From the NCBI GenBank assembly GCA_014885115.2, contig WKLE02005346.1, positions 1 through 16,123 of the forward strand: 16,123 bases of DNA, given 5' to 3'. The stretch's first letter is position 1, and every line of letters starts with the position of its first letter. The stretch comes from Asterionellopsis glacialis (Eukaryota; Bacillariophyta; Plagiogrammaphyceae; Rhaphoneidales; Asterionellopsidaceae). Positions 1-8,974 of this stretch are shown here, in pieces. The position numbers were made by a program, and so were the translations under genes. The notes beneath the pieces were generated by a model that saw only the letters and a list, made by a program, of their open reading frames with translations, did not search any database and was not told the DNA's origin.

Positions 1-473
1 GGCCAGCTCAATTTGATCCGGAAGAGTTTTAGGTGCGCTCCACTTACTATCGATATGAGCAACCGTTCGTCCTACACCCCCATGTACCCCATCAAATCAA
101 GAAAATATTTTCTATGAAAGGAACAAGTCGTGGAATATTGGTTGTGTCAGAGTATAGAAATCAATTTTGAAAGAAATTGGAAGATTTTTAAGCAAGACAT
201 TGTACAGTATGTATGTAACTACTTCAACTGCTACTGTGGGACTGTAAACAACAAGAAACTCAAGGAATGCGGTAGAAACACATCTAGAGTAGAGAGGAAG
301 ACAGAAAAAATACCCGGCAAAAGATTGATTGTTTCTATTTTGCAGAGGGTTAGTTTGAGACGATTAGTTGGTCGCATCTATGTCCTGGCTCGTCTCTCCC
401 TATCGCCGATCTCGGATTCAATGGAATGGTACCAATTCATCATTAGAGTTCTATTATTATGATTCTCGTGACG
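1..473. other. Left edge, no supportable gene
   Basis: I see no convincing coding region here. The plus frame open from 130 to 462 begins with GTG, not ATG, and its translation shows no recognisable domain, signal or compositional pattern. A minus frame at 1-107 is open and reads plausibly as protein but is only about 30 codons long. The segment is probably the 3' flank of the PAP2 gene that ends at 474, possibly with the edge of another gene beyond position 1. Confidence 0.4.
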
Positions 474-1659
474 TCATATTGTTGCATTACAGAAAATAGC
501 ATTCTGTAAACCAATCTCAGCTGCAACATCCAAAAAAACAAATGATGCCAATCGTTTACCAGCTTCTGTATCACTGGGATAGTGTACACCTGCAAGTTCT
601 CGTCGCCATCCAATAGCATTGGATAAATAAAAATCACGATTACTAGGATCGACACATCCCAACACCAATGCCATGACTGATGCTTGAGTGGAATGGCCTG
701 AAGGATAGGCAGGATGTGGTGGTACAGGTATACTCGGGTTCAACGTTGTATCTAAAAATGATGGACGTACACGGTCAAAGTGCGCTTTGAGTAAAAATAC
801 AGGAACAGCCATAGCGTACGACCGACCAGCTCGTAGAGCAATTTCTTTTAATTCTGGAGTTTCCAATGATGCAAGAAGATTTGTCACCATGCCACTTAAT
901 TTTATTTCAGTCTGGATAAGTTCTTCGTCTGCTTGTGTTCGATTTGTTTGTAACTCATGAAGATACTTTATTTCTTCGGAAGAATCTATTGGAAAGTCAC
1001 CAACTGCTGCAATGATATCATCTTGAAATGAGGGTTTATTGGTAAGTATTTCTTTAGCTTTTTCATAAAGATCAGTGGAAAATCCATTGTAAACATTGAA
1101 TTCCCAGTTTTGCTGTACCAGGAATATGCATAATGATCGAGACGAAAGACATATTTTTAGGAAGGAAATGTCAATATTGCATTATGGAAATCCAATTTTA
1201 TAAAAAGTAATGTATTCCCGGACGTACCGTATTGCAAAAACAAAGATCGCTTGCACAAGAGCGATTGAAACATGGATCTATAAGGATATCATCAGTAGTA
1301 GTTTGATTTCTTAAACCAAAGACTAAACCCAAAATTGCTCCCAGGGCGGCGAGAAAGCAAAAGGTTGCAATCAAAATAAATATTTGACTGCAAATTGGTG
1401 GTAAATCATCGTTATATTCTTCTATCGATTGACTACCATTGCTAATATTTTCCTGCTCGTCACTACCCTCCATGTCCTTGTTAGTACAAGAATTTTTGGG
1501 TTCAGCATCATCAACAAGTCCATTGGCACTGGATAATGATGACCCCTCGTCCATATCGACTGCAGACAGAGCCTGCATGCACAACAACAAAAACTGCTTT
1601 ATGATTCCCACTAAGAATCTCAATTTGAATTGGGAAAGAAAAAAATCAACAAACCGCAA
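474..1659 (-). CDS. PAP2-superfamily phosphatase / haloperoxidase-like membrane protein, two exons
   Basis: The gene is join(474..1112, 1228..1659) on the minus strand, 356 residues from the first ATG. Exon 1 (1228-1659) has an acidic Ser-rich head and one membrane segment at about residues 92-116. Exon 2 carries the complete PAP2 signature: K253 with R260-P261 (K-x6-RP), PSGH at 281-284, and R315-x5-H321-x3-D325. In this superfamily these residues bind phosphate or vanadate, and the PSGH His and the last His are catalytic. The 115-bp intron has GTACGT/CAG ends and joins the exons in phase 0. It bridges the anchor to an in-frame stretch upstream of the M at 888-890, so that M is internal. The ATG at 1552-1554 is a likelier start than 1659 because it gives a short cytosolic head before a single type II anchor. 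Either phosphatase or vanadium-haloperoxidase activity is possible. Family assignment is firm; substrate is unknown. Confidence 0.85.
1113..1227 (-). other. Intron of the PAP2-like gene
   Basis: On the minus strand the donor reads ACG|GTACGT and the acceptor reads TGGTACAG|CAAAAC. Removing the 115 bases keeps phase 0, and the downstream frame then stays open from the acceptor through to the PAP2 motifs. The intron contains in-frame stops if translated. Transcript data would confirm it. Confidence 0.75.
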
Positions 1660-2680
1660 TTTTGCATAACTTCTATAGAATCTCTATGGCCTCTTTCGAA
1701 AAAACTAATGACAGAAAAGGATCTTCACTGACTCCGGGTTGAGTGTGAACCATAATCCCGTCTTGGGCTTCCTCTTATGGTTGAATGCATGGAAAGGCAA
1801 GAATGTGCGATGGGAGCTGTGCGTGACGGCTCGAAGTGCGGATAGTAATGTCCGGCGCTTCTCTGGATTTTCTGGTAGTCTAGCAACCGCAACGTACCTG
1901 TACCTGGGTACCACTCTCTCTAGCTAGTCTAGTACAGAGAGGTCCACAGTAAAAAATAGTTACACTCCCCATGAAGAGACCCCCAGCCGGGCAGTAGGAC
2001 CTATAATTACAATGTATTATACCAGCTCTATGTAGGTCCTACACAAACACTCAAGTAAGAAGAACTTATAGGTTGCCTCGCTAACTCGCTAGCAGAGATG
2101 AGCTTTTAAAAAAAAAATGAGAACCCGAAATTGGGATCTTTTTTCTCGATACAAAAACAACGGTCGATACAGAACGAAGAACGCAGCACTGCGAAATGTT
2201 GAAAAAGGACCATGCGAATACCTTGGAGTAGGATTCATGAGTGTACTTTGTTTTGAGTCGCGTAGACATCTGGGTATAGAACAAGTAATCACAGCATACA
2301 GGTAACATCAAAAGAATATCTTTGCTTTTCCAGAGATCGGAACTCGAATATGTATACATACATAGAATCGTTCAAAAGATACAACAGAACATTAGCCTTT
2401 CAATGAAGGCACTAATGGTAAGAAAGAAAACAGAAAGGACGGAACTTCTTAAAGCAATCTTTGAAGACACTGTGTGATGAAACACATGCGCGCTGCCAGG
2501 ATACTCCAAAGTAGACTACGGAAAGAATATCATTGGTTGTTACAAAGTAGTTAGTAGTTTTGCTACCTTGGCTTTGGTCAGAAGCCGATTTTTTTTCAAC
2601 CTTTCAGATCATATCATTTGCAATCGCAAAAAGCAAAGGAATAGTGTGAATACATTGTTTACTGTACAGTATTCAAGAAC
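1660..2680. other. Intergenic region
   Basis: About 1 kb between divergent genes. Short open frames on both strands (for example 1739-1927 plus and 2081-2359 minus) have no recognisable protein features and I treat them as chance. The region should hold promoters for the minus-strand PAP2-like gene and the plus-strand broken gene at 2681. It contains a 10-bp inverted repeat at 1994-2042 and one copy of a recurrent AAAGTNGACTAC motif at 2508. Confidence 0.5.
1994..2042. repeat. Inverted repeat, 10-bp arms (GTAGGACCTA)
   Basis: The left arm GTAGGACCTA at 1994-2003 is perfectly complementary to TAGGTCCTAC at 2033-2042, with a 29-base spacer. The same GTAGGTCC/GGACCTAC core recurs in a compact palindromic block at 8625-8657. 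It may be a remnant of a small non-autonomous element or a regulatory site. Confidence 0.6.
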
Positions 2681-4010
2681 ATGACGTGCAAAGGCTACCT
2701 TTCTATCCTTACGACCTTGCTGCTTATTCAAAGTACACAGGCCTTTCTCCCTCACGAAGGTTGTTCTGATGTTTCGTTTATCAGGTTTCATGGCGTAACA
2801 AGACCTCGTCACCTTTCCATTTCTGGTGAAACCTCTGAATCTGTCCATATTGAAAATGTCATCTTATCCCAGAGCAAGCACACCCTTTACTATGTTGATA
2901 CCCTTGATGAAATTGAAAGTGGCAAACCTACATCCTCCAATGTGGTCGATACCTTCAACTCTTGAGAACAACATGGGCATCAAGGTCTCTGCATTACCTG
3001 AGGGAGGCGATATGGTTGGACTCAAGATGGTTGGCACCAACTATATATCTGGGACAACAAGGAAGGTAACTGCTACTAGCTACTATGGTCCAAAATCAGA
3101 TGGTTTCCCCCTCAGAAGGGGGTTGAAACTTCATGGTGGATGTAGATTTGCGGCAGTCTGCGCTGAACATGGATTGTACTATGACCATGAGTGGAAAATG
3201 AAATCGTCAAGTAGTACCGAAGGTTCCTCCAAGTCCATCGTCCTCAAAATTCAGGATACACAAGCAATGCGTAACCAAGTTGGTGATATAAAGGGATTCT
3301 CTCGTGGTACCTTTAGCAAGTCATCAGATTCAGGTCCCATGGGTAAGTATCCCATGATAGATCTGATTTTTACTTACACCCCATCACGTTGCGCGAAAAT
3401 GAAGACTTTGTAAAGTTACAAATGAAGGTAGATAACCCTACCGTTGATGTCAAGCATGCTGGAGTCTAGCTCCCTATGACATTCCCCATCACGGAACAGT
3501 CACATGTCATCGACGAGCAAAAGACTGGGTGGAGAGGTTATGAGTGAAATTTCGATTACCTTGCTAGCATTTGAACTGTGATCATAGCGAGTGTGAAAAA
3601 TTTAAGAAGCCTCTTGATTGGCCTTCTTCAGGTATCTTTTACGACTTGGGGTCTTTTCATGGAGTTACTCAGATCTTTGAGGGTACTCCCACCAAGGGTA
3701 TCTTTTATGTCGCTTCAGAACAAACTCCTTACTATACTGAGATGTGGTCTTGGGGTGACAAGGATGCCTTCGACCGCGAGGAAGAACTCAAAAAAGTAAC
3801 CCCCCTCTTGGAGCTGGTCGACCATACTCCGAGTACTACGAGCCCTGGAGTAGTGGTTTCAACTTTGGTTTCTTTCAGACTGCTGAGTTTGCTCCCATAA
3901 CCAGTTCTTCCTGGGAAGTTGCTCTTTTGCCTCTTGATTCTCCTGCTCTCATCAGTAATACCAATGATGAGCTCAAGGTTGTCGTCAAGAAAGAAGTGGA
4001 GAACCGCTAA
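2681..4010 (+). pseudogene. Broken gene for a secreted or plastid-targeted protein, possibly mutarotase-like
   Basis: An ATG at 2681 opens a classic signal peptide (hydrophobic core, then STQA before FLP). The F after the predicted cleavage point resembles the diatom plastid ASAF motif. Coding blocks then continue in order but in changing frames: 2681 to about 2960, about 2953-3342, 3405-3574 with stops at 3467, 3545 and 3572, 3571 to about 3805, and about 3801-4010. A GTAAGT donor at 3343 paired with the AG at 3403-3404 would be a 62-bp intron. The last shift coincides with a C6 run at 3800-3805. Notable pieces are HGGCRFAAVCAEHGLYYDHEW near 3132 and EYYEPWSSGFNFGFF from 3831. The length, block order and motif style suggest a beta-sandwich mutarotase-like fold, but that is weak inference. 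Unrecognised introns could explain some breaks; the in-frame stops argue for a real pseudogene. Confidence 0.6.
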
Positions 4011-4424
4011 ATCACTGACACTCTTCGGGTGTTATGGTGGAACCGTACAGGACCTTGGCACCCTAACTGGAGGAGAAGCCGATCCGATGTTTGATGCGGT
4101 CGCCATAGATGTCTTCCATTTTAATGCCTTACTTTTTACAGTAAATTATATTGTTTGGATCAAACTGAAGATAACAAAGGTTTAGAATCTAAATTATTTT
4201 TTATCAACCATCCAAAACGCGTGTTTTTCGAAGTTGATGTCCTGCGCATAGTACATAATACAAATAGTATACTAACCATATATAACAAATTGATCGAAAT
4301 GGTTATGTTTTGTTTATGAAATTCATTTCTATTGTCCTCGTTCATGACTGAAAAAAAATTGAAGACAATTATGTGTGTTTTAGGGTTGGGCGCTACATGT
4401 GCAAATGTTGTACACGTGCTCTAT
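4011..4424. other. Intergenic region between converging units
   Basis: This AT-rich stretch lies between the 3' end of the plus-strand broken gene and the 3' end of the minus-strand metallophosphoesterase gene. Short frames at 3919-4185 plus and 4160-4345 minus carry no recognisable features. It presumably contains both polyadenylation regions. No repeat or RNA gene was seen. Confidence 0.5.
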
Positions 4425-5735
4425 CTACCAAAACCGATCATATTGGAAGGCATCTTGAGTTGATGCGTAGGCTGTTGGGTTGATAGTTAATTTTAATGGT
4501 GGTTCACCAACGCCACCAGTTACACGGATCCGCAAATAATTAGGTTGACCTTGATAATTTGGTTCATGCAACCACGTGTGACTATCCGCACATAAATATA
4601 ACATAGGTATATTACGTGGACGTAAGGTATTGGCAACAAAGGCCGTGATGGGGTCGAAGAACCACCGATGTGCACCCGTTGGATTGGCATGCCCCATCAA
4701 AACAATACCATTCACTTGATCGTAAGCCGGATCACCATTGGTGTGTCTTGTCATCAAACTGACTGCCCAATTACCCTGTGCTGTTAACATATTATTCCAA
4801 TCACAACAGGTCCTTAGTGATCCAGGTACGTTTACGCCAATAAAGAGTGTCTTTTTCCTCACAAAGGCAAAGGTTTCGGGTCTAGGACCACGTGTGACAT
4901 TCAAATTATGATTCCAGTGTCTTTCATCAAAATTGTTAAAAACATTCCTCCAATTGTTAAGTGCTGCACCAGGATCGGAACAATCATTCCATTCATTATC
5001 GCCTACCACAATAAACATAGGTGGCGCTGAATTACTTAATACATTTGCAACATCTTGAAATCTTGCCTGCGAACATGACGATTGAGCATTTTTAATATCA
5101 CCCAAATGAATCGCAAAGTCAGCATCGGCAGGAATCGAACGGACATATCCTGGAAAGGCATTATTTTCTCTATCATTGTATGGAACATCAGCGATAGCAT
5201 ATACAATGGTTTCTTGCCATTCCGTTGGTGCAGAACTTAATGACGGCTCTACAGAGGGAAAACTTGTTGATGGACTGGTGGTTGGTGCTGTAGAAGGTTC
5301 AATGGAATAGGATGGCAATAGTGATGTAGTTGGTTTAATAGATGGTGCCATGGATGGTTCTATGGATGGTCTCATAGACGGGGATGATGAGGGTATAACA
5401 CTTGGATAGTATGATGGCACAAATGAGGGTAAGTCGGATGGGAGTGAGCTTGGTTGGACTGACGTTGTTGGTTGATTTGATGGTGATTCTGTGTCTAATG
5501 CAGGATCAAAGTTTCCTGATGATGATCCTGATAATTGATCTGCATCGTTTTTTGCACCAGTGTCACCTTTGACAATGACTAAAGTAACGATCGTACCAAC
5601 AATACCTAACGCTACAAATAAACCAAGTATTACGAAAAGTTGTTTGTTCTTTGCTTGCGACATTGTTGTGAATTCTTTCGATGAATATAGTGCCTTGAAG
5701 AGAGAAGGGAAGATCAGTTGATCGATACCTTGCAC
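4425..5735 (-). CDS. Membrane-anchored metallophosphoesterase with Pro-Ser repeat stalk
   Basis: The frame encodes 436 residues; I prefer the internal ATG at 5661-5663 (residue 25, giving 412), which puts a short basic head directly before the single membrane span (33-56). This predicts a type II protein with its catalytic domain outside the cytosol. Residues 95-170 are a stalk of PSxxPS-type repeats, common in diatom surface proteins and likely glycosylated. The C-terminal domain (about 175-436) has the ordered motifs of calcineurin-like phosphoesterases: D183-V-P, LGD 211-213, VGDNEW 244-249, GHA 348-350 and ADSHTW 383-388. Motif I has DxP where DxH is usual, and the final GHxH-type motif reads ADSH, so metal binding may be altered. 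N-glycosylation sequons such as NVT occur. The substrate cannot be told; an ectophosphatase acting on external organic phosphate is plausible inference. No intron is needed and the gene looks intact. Confidence 0.85.
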   Translation of the reverse strand: MQGIDQLIFPSLFKALYSSKEFTTMSQAKNKQLFVILGLFVALGIVGTIVTLVIVKGDTGAKNDADQLSGSSSGNFDPALDTESPSNQPTTSVQPSSLPSDLPSFVPSYYPSVIPSSSPSMRPSIEPSMAPSIKPTTSLLPSYSIEPSTAPTTSPSTSFPSVEPSLSSAPTEWQETIVYAIADVPYNDRENNAFPGYVRSIPADADFAIHLGDIKNAQSSCSQARFQDVANVLSNSAPPMFIVVGDNEWNDCSDPGAALNNWRNVFNNFDERHWNHNLNVTRGPRPETFAFVRKKTLFIGVNVPGSLRTCCDWNNMLTAQGNWAVSLMTRHTNGDPAYDQVNGIVLMGHANPTGAHRWFFDPITAFVANTLRPRNIPMLYLCADSHTWLHEPNYQGQPNYLRIRVTGGVGEPPLKLTINPTAYASTQDAFQYDRFW

Positions 5736-6787
5736 AACACGAATGAACTTTCTAGAGAGTCCAGAAATTCTGCAAGCGACAGAGCAATTGGGTTGTACTT
5801 GTGTAGTTCTTTGTTCCGTTCGATCATTTACAGAAAAGTCGACTACGGTATTTTTCTATCTTTTTATGCAAATTCCTTCTCTCTGTCTCTGAGTTATGGA
5901 TCTTGTGAACAATTTAGAGGATAGAAGGATTTTAAAAGATGAAGAGAGAACTTTATCTGGGATTGTGTGTTGGCTTCGAAAGAGGTGCCACTGGAAAGAG
6001 CCATATCAAAATAGTAATATTCTGAATCAGGATGATTCGACATGGAGATTCATTTTTTGTGATGAACACAGAAATGCCCAATTTTGGCGGATGCACACAT
6101 AAACTGCTTGTACTTACAGCAGGTCCTATCAACGTAAAAGACCTTCCTTTTTTTCTGTATGAAAATTTATGGATATTTTATTGGAACTGTATCAGTGGAG
6201 AATTTGTCATTACTACATTACTGGTAAGTAGTTCCTGTACACTATGTATTTTATATACTGTGAATAGAAAGTGGAAAAATCAGAAAAATGAAATCTTTGG
6301 AATTTCAAGAAAATGAAGTATTTAGATTTAAATATCTTAATATTTGAATGTTTATATAAACTTCAACAGATCATTGGCATGAACAAAAAAAGGAATGCGT
6401 TCACCAATCAAATTGAAGAAAAGGGATTTCCCGCGTTTTAGAGAGGTCGAATGTTCACCTTTTCGCCTGGACAGGAACAAAAGCTCCTGGAACACACCCG
6501 CCGAAATGTTTTTTTCCTCTAGAGAGAGAGACGTCCGAAGTCCAAAGGTATGTAGGGTAGACACAGTTTGCCAAGTAATACTAGGTATCTAAAAAGCATG
6601 AAAAAAGATGCAGTCTTCCTACAAAAATATATATATCACTTGCTTGGGGTACATGAAGGCATTGCTAAATTGGACTCTCTTCGTTACCTGGCTTTCTTAT
6701 CATCACAAAGTTTTTTTTAAGCCTTGTAGACTACATTTAAATAATCTGTTCCTTATATATGTTTTAGTGGGGAGGCCCATTTTTGAA
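5736..6787. other. Intergenic region, no supportable gene
   Basis: About 1 kb of AT-rich DNA between the metallophosphoesterase gene and the end of the LON-domain gene. Several frames of 60-95 codons are open (5896-6102, 6032-6316, 6352-6564 and 6395-6592), but they overlap one another and show no signal peptide, domain or biased composition, so I leave them out. The part near 5736 should contain the promoter of the minus-strand phosphoesterase gene. A motif copy lies at 5835-5847. Confidence 0.45.
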
Positions 6788-8431
6788 TCACAAAGATTCT
6801 TTACCTTGAAGATTACGTATAGATTTCTGTAATGCCCATTTAATGATCCGTAATTGTTGTTCCACGTTAGGTGATGCTTCTAACACTCTTCCGCGTATTT
6901 CAGGTGCTACACCTAATGGCGGTAAAGGATTTATTAAAGCTGCAATCCAGAATACCAAGGCGTGATAATCTTTCTTGGAGGGTAAATCACCTAATTCTTG
7001 GCGTACTTTGTGTAATAACTTTTTAGGATCAACGCTAAGACCAGCATGTCCTTTTAATATTCGTGTAGATGCCATAACATCAATATTGTCATACGTCCGT
7101 TCATTGGAAGCTAATTGTTCCCATGTATGTAATAATTTCAAAATTTCATCTACTTCATCATCATAATGAGTGTTGTTGTTGTTGTTCGTTTCCATAATGA
7201 TAGTCTTATTTTCATACTTGTTGTTAGTGTTGTTGTTGTTCACGACCATAACTTTTACTTTATTCCAAACCCATTCTTCTTTTTTTCCTTGTTCTTCTAA
7301 TTCGTTCTCGCAGTCTGAAATCACAGATGATGATAAGAATGCTTTTGTTGTTTCATTATCCATGTTCAAAAAACGTTCTTCTCCCCATCCAAGTCTTGTT
7401 TCTTCACCATCTGGATCATACGCTCTTCTCCACCGTCCAATACGACGTTTCATTACTTGTGCTGTTGGTCCAATAATATGACAATGATATCGTCCAACAA
7501 TTACAAAATCTACAGCTGTAGGGATAGAGGATAAACTGCGAGTATCAGGACAAAATGATGATGATGATTGCTCATTCGTACTGTTGTTGTCGCTACAATC
7601 ACCATTGTCATTCTCCATATCAGGAGCTGCTGGTGCATCTACAATTTCAATACGTGCCAACACACCATTACGTCGGATCAATCGTTTGTACGGATCCACA
7701 CTTGTCATGACAAACATACCACCTAAACCTAAATCTCTTAAAAATCTCGAAAATGTCGGATCCGTCGTTGTACCACTTAGTCGTTGATTAGGTAATAAAC
7801 TATCAAAGGCAATGACTGGTAATTCGAGTATGGATGGCGTTGTTGTTGAAGTTGCTCTTGTTAAATTTGCTGCTCTTGTGCTTTTTGATACTACTACTTC
7901 TTTACTGTTAGTATTGTTTGTCATGGTAGCATCTTGTTCTTCTACGTTAACTGTTTGTTGCTGTTGAATGTTTTGTTCCATAGCATCTGCCTCTTTTAAG
8001 CTTTGGATACGACGTGATAATTCTTTCATATTCATACTCATAGACGAGGATGATTCATCATCATTGTTATCATTGTCTTTCATATGATTGATGAAATTCG
8101 ATTTGGATGTGCTAGCACTAGTGTGACGAGAATAGGAAGAAGAAGTACTGGCTCCGATTGTTCTTGTAAAACATATTATATTCGTGGTTGTTGATTGTCT
8201 GCTTCGTATGGCAGTACCAACAAACGGAGAATGTCTTGCTGTTGTCGATGTTGTTGTCCATCCATGACAATACCAAATTATTGGTGAAGAAGAAGAAAAG
8301 CATAATGAAACTACAATAAGAACAAGAATCATCCGAATAGTATGGTTGGCATGTCCATTATTGTTTTTGTTGCTAAAGCTGCCGAAGCTACTGTTGGATG
8401 ATGCGGATGGAACCACAAATGAAAAAATCAT
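6788..8431 (-). CDS. LON substrate-binding-domain protein with N-terminal targeting region
   Basis: A 547-residue frame from an ATG at 8429-8431; a second ATG at 8330-8332 (residue 34) stands directly before a hydrophobic stretch (35-49) and could be the real start. The hydrophobic stretch ends near C-H-G|W and is followed by a Ser/Thr/Arg-rich segment, resembling a diatom bipartite plastid presequence. The domain begins with LELPVIAFDSLLPNQRL (202-218), matching the LPVxPF...PG.L opening of LON N-terminal domains, and continues through RLIRRNGVLARIEIVD (250-265). A second conserved block is VGRYHCHIIG (312-321). The last 60 residues (ALVFWIAALINPLPPLGV and the helix after it) resemble the helical end of stand-alone LON-domain proteins in plants and algae. 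No ATPase or Ser-Lys protease domain is present. Asn-rich insertions sit at 274-292, 398-405 and 416-420. The terminal CAAG|GTAAAG could be a splice donor, so a further exon is possible. Confidence 0.7.
   Translation of the reverse strand: MIFSFVVPSASSNSSFGSFSNKNNNGHANHTIRMILVLIVVSLCFSSSSPIIWYCHGWTTTSTTARHSPFVGTAIRSRQSTTTNIICFTRTIGASTSSSYSRHTSASTSKSNFINHMKDNDNNDDESSSSMSMNMKELSRRIQSLKEADAMEQNIQQQQTVNVEEQDATMTNNTNSKEVVVSKSTRAANLTRATSTTTPSILELPVIAFDSLLPNQRLSGTTTDPTFSRFLRDLGLGGMFVMTSVDPYKRLIRRNGVLARIEIVDAPAAPDMENDNGDCSDNNSTNEQSSSSFCPDTRSLSSIPTAVDFVIVGRYHCHIIGPTAQVMKRRIGRWRRAYDPDGEETRLGWGEERFLNMDNETTKAFLSSSVISDCENELEEQGKKEEWVWNKVKVMVVNNNNTNNKYENKTIIMETNNNNNTHYDDEVDEILKLLHTWEQLASNERTYDNIDVMASTRILKGHAGLSVDPKKLLHKVRQELGDLPSKKDYHALVFWIAALINPLPPLGVAPEIRGRVLEASPNVEQQLRIIKWALQKSIRNLQGKESL
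7171..7186 (+). repeat. GTT microsatellite inside the LON-domain gene
   Basis: A short TGT/GTT tandem repeat lies within the coding region and encodes five consecutive Asn residues on the minus strand. A similar run occurs near 7225-7240. These are low-complexity insertions between conserved blocks and probably length-variable. Confidence 0.7.
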
Positions 8432-8974
8432 AGAGTGAACGTGGACTTGCGGCTGTTTTTGAATAACAACGCAAATTTTTCAGAAGCTTCGTCGCGTAGT
8501 GTTGTTGTGCTCTGTAGTGAACGACTAGGTGATGTCTGCGATAGTATCACACTAAATAACACTATGATACTGTAAACTTAGGTTGGAGATGTCAGATATC
8601 TGTCGATGGATAGTGTTCTGTGATGTAGGGTCCTACCTGGTAGGACCTACCGGTAGGACTCAAGGTATCTTTGTCCACCAAAAAGTCAGAGGGCATCGTC
8701 GCAAAACCCAAACCAATAATTATCAAAGACCTAAGGTAAATTGTATATTTTCAGAATCATTTTTACTATTGAACAATATGTACTGAAATAGTATGAAATT
8801 TTTTGTAAATTCCCACATGATTCAGGAAAATTTCTCATATAGGAAAATTAGCTAAAGCTTAATTTCTGTCATCACTTTTTGTCTCACCAACGTATATTGA
8901 ATACTGATACAATAATGTTCATTGATGATGTCACACAGTCGAAAAAGATCCATTAGGAATATATCTTTTTCACC
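8432..8974. other. Intergenic region between divergent genes
   Basis: This 540-bp stretch separates the minus-strand LON-domain gene from the plus-strand coiled-coil gene and should hold promoters for both. It contains the palindromic block at 8625-8657 and a weaker AGTATCA/TGATACT inverted pair around 8553-8575. The plus frame 8583-8786 spans the palindromes and has no protein features. Confidence 0.5.
8625..8657. repeat. Two overlapping palindromes with GTCCTACC/GGTAGGAC core
   Basis: GGTCCTACC at 8629-8637 pairs with GGTAGGACC at 8639-8647 around one central base. Immediately overlapping is the perfect 12-base palindrome CCTACCGGTAGG at 8646-8657. The two share the GGTAGGACCTACC core, so the strand can fold into alternative hairpins. 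The same core makes the inverted repeat at 1994-2042. Confidence 0.75.

Noticed and set aside
1..107. Minus-strand open frame at the left edge that reads plausibly as protein
   Set aside because: It is only about 30 codons with no motif, and an opposite-strand frame is also open, so chance is likely.
130..462. 110-codon plus-strand frame
   Set aside because: It starts at GTG, has no ATG near its beginning, and shows no domain, signal or homology I recognise.
1705..1927. Overlapping frames on both strands
   Set aside because: They are short, unsupported and occupy the expected promoter region of the PAP2-like gene.
4379..4390. TTTTAGGGTTGGG, resembling telomere repeat sequence
   Set aside because: It is a single unit with no tandem copies.
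5896..6592. Several 60-95 codon frames
   Set aside because: They overlap on different frames and strands and lack protein-like features.
7170..7481. 103-codon hydrophobic plus-strand frame
   Set aside because: It is antisense to the LON-domain gene and arises from its Asn-rich codons.
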